DNA from: Curvibacter delicatus NBRC 14919
GTDB lineage: Bacteria; Pseudomonadota; Gammaproteobacteria; Burkholderiales; Burkholderiaceae_C
Reading direction: 5' to 3'
Length of the DNA stretch: 64,000 nt
NCBI RefSeq assembly: GCF_001592265.1
Contig: NZ_BCWP01000013.1
Location: 1-64,000, forward strand
Positions 27,201 to 34,687 of the stretch are shown one piece after another. The position numbers were made by a program, and so were the translations under genes. Under the pieces are notes generated by a model, which was not told the DNA's origin, did no database searches, and was given only the letters and a program-made list of their open reading frames with translations. Every line of letters begins with the position of its first letter. The stretch's first letter is position 1.

Positions 27201-28429
27201 CCGCAATTGCGCAAAAACCGCCTATATCCCTTCAGGTCAAAATGATCTGTACCTTGGATGGTAAGAATCAAGTCCTTGAGATTCCGCGCGCCGGGATGGG
27301 TGTCATTTGCGGTCCTTAAAGGTGCGTCGACGATATCTGGCCAGGGACAGAATATGGGCTGGACGTCATCAGACGCGGAGAGGTCGCCCTTCGACATTCG
27401 GTAGGACGTGAAGTTCCAGGCCCAAGCGCCTTGCTCAAGGTCAAGCCAAATACTGTGGGCTGGGTGGAATTGCAACTCCAGAGCGATCACGTCGGTGCAG
27501 CCGGTCACCAGGGACAAGATTGCCAGGAGTGCGAAGCCGCGTTCACGGGGTGTGCCGCTCTCGATGAATTTCACAAGCTGGACAGTTACTTCTGCAAGGT
27601 CGCCCAACAGTAGCTGGTCGCGGTGATAGAGTCCCAATTTTTCCGCAAAACCCGCGTAGTCAGCGGCAGCCAAACGCGCCGAGATGTCCGGTGTGATCTC
27701 CTCTTGATCGGCCATTTCCGCGGGCTTGATCACCTCTCGCGAGAGTGATGCGGGTGACCGGGGGGATTCGTCTAGGAACTCGGTTTCGGAAAGCTGTCCC
27801 GATTCGACACTCTGATCAATAACGATCAAGTCCGGTGGCGGGATCAAGGTCTCAAGCACCGCGATGGCTGTTGTGATGAAGCCCAGCGTGGGACTGTCCG
27901 GCGGCACCGTCTCCAAGATTTTCTTCAAATCTTCGCTACGCGCGAAACTGGCGTCGAGCAGCAGCGTCCAATCTTTCGACCGCCGCCCTTTGTTCTGCCT
28001 TGCGAGGTTCAGCGTCTGCAAGCCATTGAGAAGCTCTTTAGCCAGCACCTCGTTGCGTGCGGCGGCATGGATTAACGCTCGGCCAAGCAGACCATGTGCC
28101 TCGTAAACGGGGCCGACTTTCGATGCCGGGGGGCGCCAGTTAAGGAACTGTCCGTATTGCGGCGGCAAATTTTCTGGTTTGTTGAAGAGATGAAGGGGTG
28201 CTGTGTTGGAGGTAGGCGATGCAAATTTCAAGGTGCCCTGCATCTGCTTTGTGATCAGGCTCCACTTCTTGATGGCTTCATTCGGCCATAGCTCCGTCGC
28301 TGCTTGAATGCAGGACAAAATGCCGGTCAGCGAGTGGGCTGCGCCGGTTAGATCGGTGGGCGTGCTTACAGCGCGCAAAAGCGCAATTGACGGAGGATTA
28401 AATAGTGGTGTTGTAGCTTCAATAGACAT
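24284..28429 (-). CDS. 1381-residue protein with two tyrosine-recombinase-like modules
   Basis: Two regions look like tyrosine recombinase catalytic cores. Module 1 (about 530-710): box I Arg R553 in HRGTRLECL, a hairpin-like RLVPKT with K587, box II R663 in FGRSQWVTHL, H686 in SLTGH and Y697 in GPYL; the first box II His is missing. Module 2 (about 1090-1350): R1170 in PLRAGDVSSL, K1199 in VHKTENAIRVVPL, H1270 and R1273 in HSVRSA, and Y1343 in GNYLAGWPLIYA, where the usual GH is GN (N1334). The N-terminal 500 residues and the 720-1080 linker are unrecognised, so each module may have its own arm-binding domain. Typical integrases have 300-450 residues. First gene of a three-gene operon; inferred to drive DNA integration. 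Confidence 0.75.
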   Translation of the reverse strand: MSIEATTPLFNPPSIALLRAVSTPTDLTGAAHSLTGILSCIQAATELWPNEAIKKWSLITKQMQGTLKFASPTSNTAPLHLFNKPENLPPQYGQFLNWRPPASKVGPVYEAHGLLGRALIHAAARNEVLAKELLNGLQTLNLARQNKGRRSKDWTLLLDASFARSEDLKKILETVPPDSPTLGFITTAIAVLETLIPPPDLIVIDQSVESGQLSETEFLDESPRSPASLSREVIKPAEMADQEEITPDISARLAAADYAGFAEKLGLYHRDQLLLGDLAEVTVQLVKFIESGTPRERGFALLAILSLVTGCTDVIALELQFHPAHSIWLDLEQGAWAWNFTSYRMSKGDLSASDDVQPIFCPWPDIVDAPLRTANDTHPGARNLKDLILTIQGTDHFDLKGYRRFLRNCGHPSHPPHRGRFARSLPRVYLELTGSDMTSALMAGFFAATAPAALFYFGPSYTTMTRRVAMVYERLGFGAPSRLFSDSGRAGCQKVLETAQLQQGWHELTQAINTTRAAALSATQQNDVQESCNRWMALLCAALVIQSAHRGTRLECLTAGALYLHPDVMVIQDKDEGGRAQPRLVPKTAAIKKILLSAVECHRVMHPLACPHAAGSLFSWEITNEVFLQWRTRDGVTTSEVLSTSAVTSITTEFFRSAANFGRSQWVTHLDENDCDRWLIRSLTGHTRDVTRTHGPYLDIPPLVVANRLCVEMEKTGALIFGEAEIQVGITDLPTINLPAMKRLRTHALVNGPVPDPRTILEPLSVETLLEWRAAEQIRTDLLAGNIDAPCSALAVLHLMFIDHIPCPNLCISAVTETSKVLKSVDQRAGLNWARSHFVHPTWMPIQATTAHLLDRMEDSAMSSATLIALTCAAIRKTKHSRWPASDSACWGTLSAIAEGFRRLTFPPPICAVSNLSVAAPCLSELSLHRLAGAPVSAISQTPSRKSGGAKSARKGEDSRFLIATLGKYASSAERHGEKRARAIKCLEGLEDPDIAWSPFIFWLKAWIVDELRRSRDGANGCYQISSILTYATTLLVAQKEIDLSVDPQDWEDDEWTTWMTQINRACATDESSALAVNDGGNLNDRAKHALHALVGSLMRRHEYVPPEVRAKLEFVAKTITLHGSASACLITTKNHARAIDILKEWNEDFPGDYALTAFRPIVSQMAPLRAGDVSSLTTRCLTPSGGLVIERVGYDVHKTENAIRVVPLTQEQASQLRGKMNELQAYFGERPLLLRGDGSTASGLRDQRLSTDWAAALKDATGDRQARPHSVRSATLQEIAWPGWQALALKILNSEAGPRECRDWLDEQEKDWTRLSRAVAMAGQGDLRAALGNYLAGWPLIYAMVAMASLHEKVPGPGFLKQLGISPATLRQARSRSNRP

Positions 28430-28727
28430 TGCATGACACGTGCATGCAGGCGCACGTGCTCCAGCTCAGGGACCAAAAGGAGGGGTGGTTTTTCGCCCGG
28501 TGTTGGGCGCTGAACTGGACGCTTTAGTCCATACCAATGACAGATGCCATTAGCCGAATCCATGCGGACTCTTGGTAATGCGGGAAGCACTTCGGCTGGG
28601 TTTGTGTCACAAGGACACAGGTTCTCCTAGCTACCTGACCGAATTATTGCCAGACTAATTTTGCGAGTCAAGCTTTTGTTGGCGATCGTCAACATTTTCA
28701 AATTTGGAGTTTGATTTATTGGTGACC

Positions 28728-28747
28728 CCAATGGTCATGATCATTGG
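28728..28747. promoter_or_regulatory. 20-base palindrome upstream of the recombinase operon
   Basis: CCAATGGTCATGATCATTGG is self-complementary except for one mismatched pair. It is about 300 bases upstream of the recombinase start and could be an operator or a recombination site. Confidence 0.45.
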
Positions 28748-28894
28748 AATGTCAAGAAATCTGGTGTGACATCGAATCGATTCGCGAGAGAGCTAAATAG
28801 GTGTCATGTCACGCCACTAGGCAATTGAGAAAAGTGCTGAAATACTGATAAAATCCCTTTATAGAGTGTGAAGAAAAGCATTTGGCACCGACTA

Positions 28895-28921
28895 AAACCT
28901 AACGAGTTACACGTTAGGTTT
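28895..28921. promoter_or_regulatory. inverted repeat with 10-base arms
   Basis: AAACCTAACG and CGTTAGGTTT flank the loop AGTTACA. There is no T run, and it precedes a terminator hairpin. It could be an operator left from another gene or an attachment core. It does not fold into a tRNA. Confidence 0.45.
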
Positions 28922-28960
28922 GAACTCTCATAACCCAAAGCTCCTCGCGCAACCAAAACA

Positions 28961-28986
28961 AAAAAGCCCTCATACGAGGGCTTTTT
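28961..28986 (+). terminator. bidirectional rho-independent terminator
   Basis: AAAAAGCCCTC (28961-28971) pairs perfectly with GAGGGCTTTTT (28976-28986) around ATAC. A-rich and T-rich flanks make it work on both strands. No obvious gene ends just upstream, so it may insulate the element from the gene at 29059. Confidence 0.8.
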
Positions 28987-29058
28987 CGTATCTGCCAAGT
29001 CTTCGCATATGGGGCGCAGACACTTGCATTTCCGTCTACTTCACTTCCTCGCTCTCCA

Positions 29059-30192
29059 ATGATTTCGCGTCGCCAATTCACTGTCATGGGCTCTGCGGCT
29101 GTTCTTTCCGGCTTTCACACGGCCAAAGCCCAGACAAGCAGCAAGATCATTCTGGGGCAGTCTGCGCCGTTCAGTGGGCCCGCGGCGCAGCTGGGGATCC
29201 AGTTTCATCAAGGGGCGAAAGTCTGGTTCGATCAGCTCAATGCCCAAGGCGGCGTGGGAGGTAAATCCATTGAGCTGCGCAAGATGGACGACGGTTATGA
29301 GCCGGAACGTTGTGTCGCCAACACGCGCAAGATGATCGAGGAAGACGTCTTTGCCTTGTTTGGCTACATCGGAACACCGACCAGCCTGGCGGCCTTGCCC
29401 TTGACTACCAAAGCCCAGATTCCGTTCATTGCCCCGTTCACAGGCGCCATGGCGCTGCGTGAGCCGTTCAACCGGTATGTGTTCCACCTGCGTGCCTCTT
29501 ACAACGACGAAACAGCGCTGATCGTCAAGCAACTGACGAATCTGGGGCTGAAAAAGATAGCAGTGTTCTACCAGAATGATGCCTACGGCAAGGCGGGGTT
29601 GGATGGCGTGAACCTGGCACTGGCCGAGCTTGGTCTCAAGCCTGTGGCGCAGGCAACGGTGGAACGGAATTCCGTGGATGTGAACGCTGCCGTCAAGACG
29701 TTGGTGGCTGCTGCCCCCGATGCCGTGGTGCAAGTCAGTGCTTACAAAGCCAGCGCAACCTTCATCCGCGCTGCTCGCAAGGCGGGTTATGGTGGTACTT
29801 TCTACAACGTTTCCTTTGTCGGGACACAGGCGCTGGCTGACGAGCTGGGCAAAGAAGCCGCGGGCGTGGTTGTATCGCAGGTGGTGCCTTCGCCCTACAG
29901 CGCAGCACGGCCGATCACCCGCGAATTTGTGGAAGCTGTGAAGAAAGCCGGTGGTGATGCACAGATCAACTACTCCAGCATGGAGGGTTATCTCGCCGCG
30001 AAACTTGTCACGGAAGGTCTGAAGCGCACGGGCGCCAAGGGCATGAGCCGCGAGGGGCTCATTCACGGCATCGAGTCGATCGGTACGCAGTCCTTCGGGG
30101 GCTTCGCGATGCAGTTCAGTGCGAATGACCATGTGGCGTCGAGTTTTGTCGAACTGTCCATGTTGACGGGCGACGGCAAGGTGCGGACCTGA
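29059..30192 (+). CDS. Liv-type ABC substrate-binding protein with Tat-like signal
   Basis: A 377-residue type I periplasmic binding protein. The N terminus (ISRRQFTVMGSAAVLSGF) fits a twin-arginine signal with SRRQF. Mature sequence begins SSKIILGQSAPFSGPAAQLG, followed by RKMDDGYEPERCVANTRK and FGYIGTPTSLAA, as in LivK-like receptors. No permease or ATPase genes adjoin it; it is followed by an amidohydrolase. Ligand unknown. The ATG at 29059 has no clear ribosome site. Confidence 0.85.
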   Translation: MISRRQFTVMGSAAVLSGFHTAKAQTSSKIILGQSAPFSGPAAQLGIQFHQGAKVWFDQLNAQGGVGGKSIELRKMDDGYEPERCVANTRKMIEEDVFALFGYIGTPTSLAALPLTTKAQIPFIAPFTGAMALREPFNRYVFHLRASYNDETALIVKQLTNLGLKKIAVFYQNDAYGKAGLDGVNLALAELGLKPVAQATVERNSVDVNAAVKTLVAAAPDAVVQVSAYKASATFIRAARKAGYGGTFYNVSFVGTQALADELGKEAAGVVVSQVVPSPYSAARPITREFVEAVKKAGGDAQINYSSMEGYLAAKLVTEGLKRTGAKGMSREGLIHGIESIGTQSFGGFAMQFSANDHVASSFVELSMLTGDGKVRT

Positions 30193-30251
30193 GGAGGCCA
30201 GCGCTGGCAACTTGTGCCAGACGCGACTAGACTTGCAGGTCAGGAGTGCAC

Positions 30252-31445
30252 ATGAAAGTCATCGATTCCATCGTCAGTCAGGCCGCCAGCATCGCGGCGA
30301 TACGGCGTGACATCCATGCCCATCCGGAACTGTGCTTCGAGGAGATTCGCACCTCCGACCTGGTCGCTCAGACACTCACGCAGTGGGGTATTCCGGTGGT
30401 GCGAGGCCTGGGCGGAACCGGGGTGGTGGGCATCGTCAAGAGCGGCACTTCGGCACGTGGCATCGGTCTGCGTGCAGACATGGATGCACTGCCAATGCAG
30501 GAGTTCAATACCTTCGAGCACGCCAGCCGTCATGAAGGAAAGATGCATGCTTGCGGCCACGATGGTCATACGGCCATGCTGCTGGCCGCCGCACAGCACT
30601 TGGCCAAGGAGCGCCATTTTGATGGCACGGTGTACCTGATCTTCCAGCCGGCCGAAGAAGGCGGGGGCGGGGCGCATGAAATGATGCGTGACGGGTTGTT
30701 CGAAAAATTTCCTATGGAGGCCGTTTTCGGCATGCACAACTGGCCAGGCATGCCGGCAGGCAGCTTTGCCGTCAGCGCCGGCCCCGTCATGGCCTCCAGC
30801 AACGAGTTCAAGATCACGATCCGCGGTAAAGGGGGCCATGCAGCCCTGCCGCACAACGCCATTGACCCGGTACCGGTCGCCTGTCAGATGGTGCAGGCCT
30901 TCCAGACCATCATCAGTCGCAACAAGAAGCCGATTGATGCAGGCGTGATTTCAGTCACCATGATCCATGCGGGCGAGGCGACCAATGTCATTCCGGACAG
31001 CTGTGAATTGCAGGGGACGGTGCGCACATTCACCCTGGAGGTGCTGGACATGGTGGAGCAGCGCATGCGCCAGATTGCGGAGCACATCTGTGCCGCATTT
31101 GATGTGAGTTGCGAGTTCGAATTCGACCGCAACTATCCGCCGACCATCAATTCGCCGCATGAGGCGGACTTCGCGCGCAAGGTGATGGCTGGTATCGTCG
31201 GCGAGACGCTGGTGTTGCCGCAGGAGCCCACGATGGGCGCCGAGGATTTCGCCTACATGCTGCAGGCCAAGCCGGGGGCTTACTGCTTTATCGGAAACGG
31301 TAACGGCGTGCACCGCGAAATGGGGCACGGCGGCGGGCCTTGCACACTGCACAACCCGAGCTACGACTTCAATGACGAGTTGATCCCGTTGGGGGCGACT
31401 TACTGGGTCAGGCTCGCGGAAGCCTGGCTTGCCGCGGACGAGTGA
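30252..31445 (+). CDS. M20-family amidohydrolase (hippurate hydrolase/IAA-amino acid hydrolase type)
   Basis: A 397-residue metallopeptidase-like amidohydrolase. Start ATG 30252 lies five bases after AGGAG; a GTG at 30246 is inside that site. Family blocks are RRDIHAHPELCFEE, GIGLRADMDALPMQE, MHACGHDGHTAMLLAAA, IFQPAEEGGGGAHEM, GHAALPHNAIDPV and PTMGAEDFAYML. The metal ligands C-x-H in ACGHDGH and the Glu pair in PAEEG are present. These enzymes cleave N-acyl amino acids in the cytoplasm. The exact substrate is open. Confidence 0.9.
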   Translation: MKVIDSIVSQAASIAAIRRDIHAHPELCFEEIRTSDLVAQTLTQWGIPVVRGLGGTGVVGIVKSGTSARGIGLRADMDALPMQEFNTFEHASRHEGKMHACGHDGHTAMLLAAAQHLAKERHFDGTVYLIFQPAEEGGGGAHEMMRDGLFEKFPMEAVFGMHNWPGMPAGSFAVSAGPVMASSNEFKITIRGKGGHAALPHNAIDPVPVACQMVQAFQTIISRNKKPIDAGVISVTMIHAGEATNVIPDSCELQGTVRTFTLEVLDMVEQRMRQIAEHICAAFDVSCEFEFDRNYPPTINSPHEADFARKVMAGIVGETLVLPQEPTMGAEDFAYMLQAKPGAYCFIGNGNGVHREMGHGGGPCTLHNPSYDFNDELIPLGATYWVRLAEAWLAADE

Positions 31446-32222
31446 TCAGGGCTGTTGGCAGAAGCCGCGGCTCGCGGCAATCTGCAGCAAACCGTCAAAG
31501 ATCAGGCTATCGACCAGCTCAAACGGCACGGCCATGCTGGGGGCCATCTTCCAGCCGGCGCCGCCGGCCATGACACACCAGGGCTCGGTGCCACAATGCT
31601 GGCGCAGGTGCAGAACCATGCGTTCCATGGCGCCGGCAATGGCGTAGGTGCCGCCACTGGTCAGCGCATCGCTGGTATTGGTGGGGAACGGGCGCACTTC
31701 GCCCGTGGGGACATGCAGGCCTGCCGTACCGGACTCCAGCGCACGCAGCATGATCCCGTGGCCAGGCAGGATGTAGCCGCCAAGGAATTTCCCCTGGGCG
31801 TCAATGGCTTCCACGGTCACGGCCGTGCCCACCATCGTGACCACGATAGGGCGGGGCGCACCCATGGCGAGCATGCGGTGCCAGGCCCCGATCATGGCAA
31901 CCCAGCGGTCCGGCCCCAGGCGGGCGGGGTGGTCGTAGCCATTCGTCAAGCCAGCTTCGAAGGCGCTGGAAACGACCCACTGGGGAGCGACATCCCACAT
32001 TTCCATCTGATCCTCGACACGGTGCTTGACGGCATCGCTGGCGACCACGCAGCCCAGCATGCAGTTCGGGGCGGGGAGTTGGGACCAGGCACCTTCAGCC
32101 AGTTTGTCAATGTTGTCGAGGAATTCGGCGCCTTGCGCCAGCAGGTTGGCACCGGGGCGCGGTGCGTCAAACAGTGCCCACTTCAAGCGGGTGTTGCCAA
32201 CGTCAATAGCCAGGAAAGTCAT
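31446..32222 (-). CDS. coaX: type III pantothenate kinase
   Basis: A 258-residue ASKHA-fold kinase. The opening [17 protein letters not shown] carries the phosphate-binding motif. [12 protein letters not shown] holds the conserved D-R pair, [15 protein letters not shown] the second phosphate loop, and [11 protein letters not shown] the family block. It catalyses the first step of coenzyme A synthesis. It is convergent with the amidohydrolase, with no gap between stop codons, and upstream is the persulfide dioxygenase gene on the same strand. Confidence 0.92.
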   Translation of the reverse strand: MTFLAIDVGNTRLKWALFDAPRPGANLLAQGAEFLDNIDKLAEGAWSQLPAPNCMLGCVVASDAVKHRVEDQMEMWDVAPQWVVSSAFEAGLTNGYDHPARLGPDRWVAMIGAWHRMLAMGAPRPIVVTMVGTAVTVEAIDAQGKFLGGYILPGHGIMLRALESGTAGLHVPTGEVRPFPTNTSDALTSGGTYAIAGAMERMVLHLRQHCGTEPWCVMAGGAGWKMAPSMAVPFELVDSLIFDGLLQIAASRGFCQQP

Positions 32223-32276
32223 GGTTCTCGTTCACTTTACGTGCATTATCAAGGCTGGGGCCGTTGGCCGGCTGTC

Positions 32277-33401
32277 TCAACCTTGACGCCACGGCAGTCC
32301 GTGGTAACGCCAGCCACCCCGTCGGCCACGGTGCGCTTGATCATCCGGATCACCTTCGAATCCTTCAAGAATGTTGTAGGCCTCAATGCCGAGTTCCGAG
32401 GCGCGCTTGGCGGCGGCAATGGAGCGCACGCCACTGCGGCACAGCAGCACGGCCTTGGTGCCGGGTGGAACGGCCGCCCGGATGCCGGTATCGAAGTCGG
32501 GGTTCAGGGCCATGCCCGGCCACTGTTTCCAGGCCAGGGCGATGGCTTCGGGGACAAAACCGACCCATTCGCGCTCGGCATCGGTGCGCACGTCAATCAG
32601 TACCGCCTGGCCGGTTTTCCACCATTCGTAGGCGAGTTGCGGTGAAACATCGCCGGCATAACCCGTCGCGGCCCGTACCGTCATCAGCAAGGCACCTCCG
32701 GCGTCATGGCGCATGCCGGAACTCAGGTTGGCGGGCACGGCCTCGTCGATACGGCGCGGCTTCGGCAGATTCAGCGAATCCATGGTGGCCTTGAACTCGG
32801 CCAGGGTCTTGCCCGCGACGCGGGCGTTGGTGGCCTTTTCTGCGCCGATGGTCGAGTGGGTACGGCCCTGGTAGTCGTGGCCAGGCCAGACCAGCGTGTT
32901 GTCAGGCAGCGCAAACAGCACCTGGGTCAGGCTGCGGTAAAGCGCCTCCGCGCTGCCGGATTGGAAGTCGGTGCGGCCGCAGCCGTTGATCAGCAGTGTG
33001 TCGCCAGTGAACACATGGGCTTGCCCGCCCTCCTGCCACAGGTAACTCATGCTGCCGGCCGTATGGCCCGGGGTGTGCAAGGCGCGCACGGTCTGGCTGC
33101 CGAAGTGCAGCGCACGGCCGTCGGCGAGCTGGACGGCCGCGGTACGAATGCCGCAAGCTTCCGGTGCCGCCGTCTGGGCGCCGGTGTGTTCGGCCAGACG
33201 TCCGGCGCTGGTGATGTGGTCGGCATGCGCGTGGGTCTCGACGGCCCAGACCAGCTTGAGGCCGTACTCGCGCAGCACCTGCAGATCGCGCTCCAGCTGC
33301 TCGTCCACCGGATCGATGATGAGGGCTTCCCGCGAAGCTTCATCAAACAGCACGTAGGTATAGGTGCTGGACGCCGGGTCGAAAAGCTGGATGGGTTTCA
33401 T
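32277..33401 (-). CDS. persulfide dioxygenase-rhodanese fusion
   Basis: A 374-residue two-domain protein. Residues about 1-245 are an ETHE1-like metallo-beta-lactamase fold: ETHAHADHITSAG, LHTPGHTAGSMSY, FTGDTLLINGCGRTDFQ and VWPGHDYQGRTHSTIG. LNLPKPRRIDEAVPANLSSG then closes that domain as in persulfide dioxygenases. Residues about 265-374 are a rhodanese domain with active cysteine in LLCRSGVRSIAAA. Such PRF proteins oxidise glutathione persulfide to sulfite and thiosulfate. The C-terminal tail (RRGGWRYHGLPWR) is the usual end of Burkholderiales rhodaneses. Functionally it adds another sulfite-producing or sulfur-detoxifying step to the window. Confidence 0.88.
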   Translation of the reverse strand: MKPIQLFDPASSTYTYVLFDEASREALIIDPVDEQLERDLQVLREYGLKLVWAVETHAHADHITSAGRLAEHTGAQTAAPEACGIRTAAVQLADGRALHFGSQTVRALHTPGHTAGSMSYLWQEGGQAHVFTGDTLLINGCGRTDFQSGSAEALYRSLTQVLFALPDNTLVWPGHDYQGRTHSTIGAEKATNARVAGKTLAEFKATMDSLNLPKPRRIDEAVPANLSSGMRHDAGGALLMTVRAATGYAGDVSPQLAYEWWKTGQAVLIDVRTDAEREWVGFVPEAIALAWKQWPGMALNPDFDTGIRAAVPPGTKAVLLCRSGVRSIAAAKRASELGIEAYNILEGFEGDPDDQAHRGRRGGWRYHGLPWRQG

Positions 33402-33507
33402 GGTGTGCGCAAGAGATGTGGCAGAAACGCCCTGCCGGAAGCCGAACTCTAAGGCATTTTAGAGAAGGCGTACCGGCCGGCGCCGTTTCCATGGCAATCC
33501 AATTTGC

Positions 33508-33562
33508 TATTGTTTTGATAGCTGTTTGCGCAATGGCGTCAATGTCTGGTGGTTGAAAATGC
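33508..33562. repeat. dispersed Comamonadaceae-type short repeat, copy 1
   Basis: GCTATT-n4-TTGATAGCTG-T-TTGCGC followed by GTCTGG-n-GG-n-TGAAA matches the element at 52793-52850. CTAT...ATAG is the dyad core. It lies in the spacer downstream of two convergent-free genes. I recall this as a frequent short repeat in Comamonadaceae chromosomes. Confidence 0.65.
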
Positions 33563-33617
33563 TTGGGGCCGACGTGCGAGCGTCGATTGCCCGCGGCGGT
33601 GCCGCCGCTCATTGTCA

Positions 33618-33647
33618 CCTTTGCCATGGCGATGGCCATGGCAAAGG
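33618..33647. other. perfect 12-base-pair hairpin
   Basis: CCTTTGCCATGG (33618-33629) pairs with CCATGGCAAAGG (33636-33647). It sits 12 bases past the stop of the minus-strand hydrolase-family gene. Without a T run it is more likely an mRNA-stabilising structure than a standard terminator. Confidence 0.5.
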
Positions 33648-33659
33648 GCGTGTCGCGCG

Positions 33660-34442
33660 TCAGACGATTTTCACGCTGAGGTTGGGCAGGCCGTCGATGT
33701 GCATTTCGATCACATCGCCACGAACCACCGGCCCCACGTTCTCGGGGGTGCCCGAGTAGATGATGTCGCCAGGGAAGAGCTCGTTGGCTTCGGACAGCTT
33801 GCTGATCTGCTCGGCCACGCTCCAGATCATCTGGTTCAGGTTGGCGTTCTGCTTGATCTGGCCATTGACCTTGAGCCAGATGGCGCCTTGGGTGAAATGC
33901 CCCGTCTGAGAGACCTTGTGGACGGCGCCGATCGGTGCCGATCTGTCGAAACTCTTGCCAATTTCCCACGGCTTCTTCTGATCGCCCATGGCGCGCTGCA
34001 GGTCGCGCCGTGTCATGTCCAGGCCCAAGGTGTAGCCATAGACCAGATCCAATGCCTTGGCCACCGGAATGTTGCGTCCCCCCGCACCCAAGCATGCGAC
34101 CAGTTCGGCTTCGTAGTGGTAGTTCTGCGTGAGGGGTGGGTAAGGATGGTCGACAACCGTGCCGGCGGGGACGAACTGGATGGCGTCGGTCGGCTTCTGG
34201 AAGAAGAAGGGCGGCTCACGGGTCGGGTCCGAGCCCATCTCGCGTGCATGGGCCGCGTAGTTGCGGCCGATGCAGTAAATGCGGCGGACCGGGAACACCT
34301 CGTCTGACCCAACGATGGGAATATTGACGGCCGGCACATGGAAAGGCGTTTTGGCTTGTTGGGCCACACCGGGCAGGGCGCAGCCGGCCAATGCACCGCT
34401 GGTCACCAGGGCTGAACTTTGAAAGAAATTACGTCTATCCAT
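33660..34442 (-). CDS. fumarylacetoacetate hydrolase family protein with an export signal
   Basis: A 260-residue FAH-fold protein: RIYCIGRNYAAHAREMG, PFFFQKPTDAIQ, YHYEAELVACLG, YTLGLDMTRRDLQ, LFPGDIIYSGTPENVGPV are all family blocks, including the acidic metal ligands in E-x-E. Unlike normal cytoplasmic members it begins DRRNFFQSSALVTSGALAGC, a twin-arginine motif with a lipobox-like LAGC, then about 25 spacer residues. It may be a periplasmic or membrane-anchored hydratase/hydrolase. It is divergent from a TRAP transporter with a Tat-exported receptor, so they may share a carboxylate substrate. Start ATG follows GAGGAGACACCC. Confidence 0.85.
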   Translation of the reverse strand: MDRRNFFQSSALVTSGALAGCALPGVAQQAKTPFHVPAVNIPIVGSDEVFPVRRIYCIGRNYAAHAREMGSDPTREPPFFFQKPTDAIQFVPAGTVVDHPYPPLTQNYHYEAELVACLGAGGRNIPVAKALDLVYGYTLGLDMTRRDLQRAMGDQKKPWEIGKSFDRSAPIGAVHKVSQTGHFTQGAIWLKVNGQIKQNANLNQMIWSVAEQISKLSEANELFPGDIIYSGTPENVGPVVRGDVIEMHIDGLPNLSVKIV

Positions 34443-34687
34443 GTGGGTGTCTCCTCGTTTCTGGATCGATCAATGGCGGCGTCCCGCTGCCGGCATTGTG
34501 TTCGTTTTTCGCCAGTTTGGCTGACGGCGCCGCTTGGGGGCAAACGTGTATGGAAAAGTGAAAACTGTTTTGTGGGAGGCACCTGGCGGAACTTGGTGAA
34601 AACCCCTAGGGTCTGCCGCCGAGCAAAGACGAGAATCTCCGCCGAGATGGCAAACAAACTCAGCTTTTCTACAACAGGAGACTTACC

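Larger units (their letters stand above)
22520..28695. mobile_element. three-gene recombinase element (candidate limits)
   Basis: The three minus-strand genes at 22574-28429 overlap one another as one operon, start with a double tyrosine-recombinase-like protein, and break the otherwise plus-strand metabolic gene order. I propose limits from similar palindromes found in inverted orientation outside the genes: ATGTTGA-CCT-TCAAC at 22520-22534 and GTTG-GCGATCGT-CAACAT at 28678-28695. No target duplication was found by eye. The general layout recalls integrase trios such as the gamma-mobile-trio systems, but I cannot show homology. Limits are uncertain. Confidence 0.5.
28430..29058. other. 629-base non-coding stretch beside the recombinase trio
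   Basis: No convincing gene. The part from about 28640 to 28920 is clearly more AT-rich than the flanks. It holds a GTTG...CAACAT palindrome (28678-28695), a 20-base palindrome (28728-28747), a 10-base-stem dyad (28895-28921) and a strong terminator hairpin (28961-28986). Short open frames on either strand show no family features. It probably contains the outer end of the mobile element and the promoter of its operon. Confidence 0.6.

Noticed and set aside
24284-28429. Naming the trio as gmtYZX (gamma-mobile-trio)
   Set aside because: Only the general idea (three genes, tyrosine recombinase) matches. Gene sizes differ, and I cannot show sequence homology by eye.
28895-28990. tRNA or tmRNA gene as an attachment site for the element
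   Set aside because: The dyad and following GGTTTGAACTC look vaguely like a T-arm, but no acceptor or anticodon stem can be formed.
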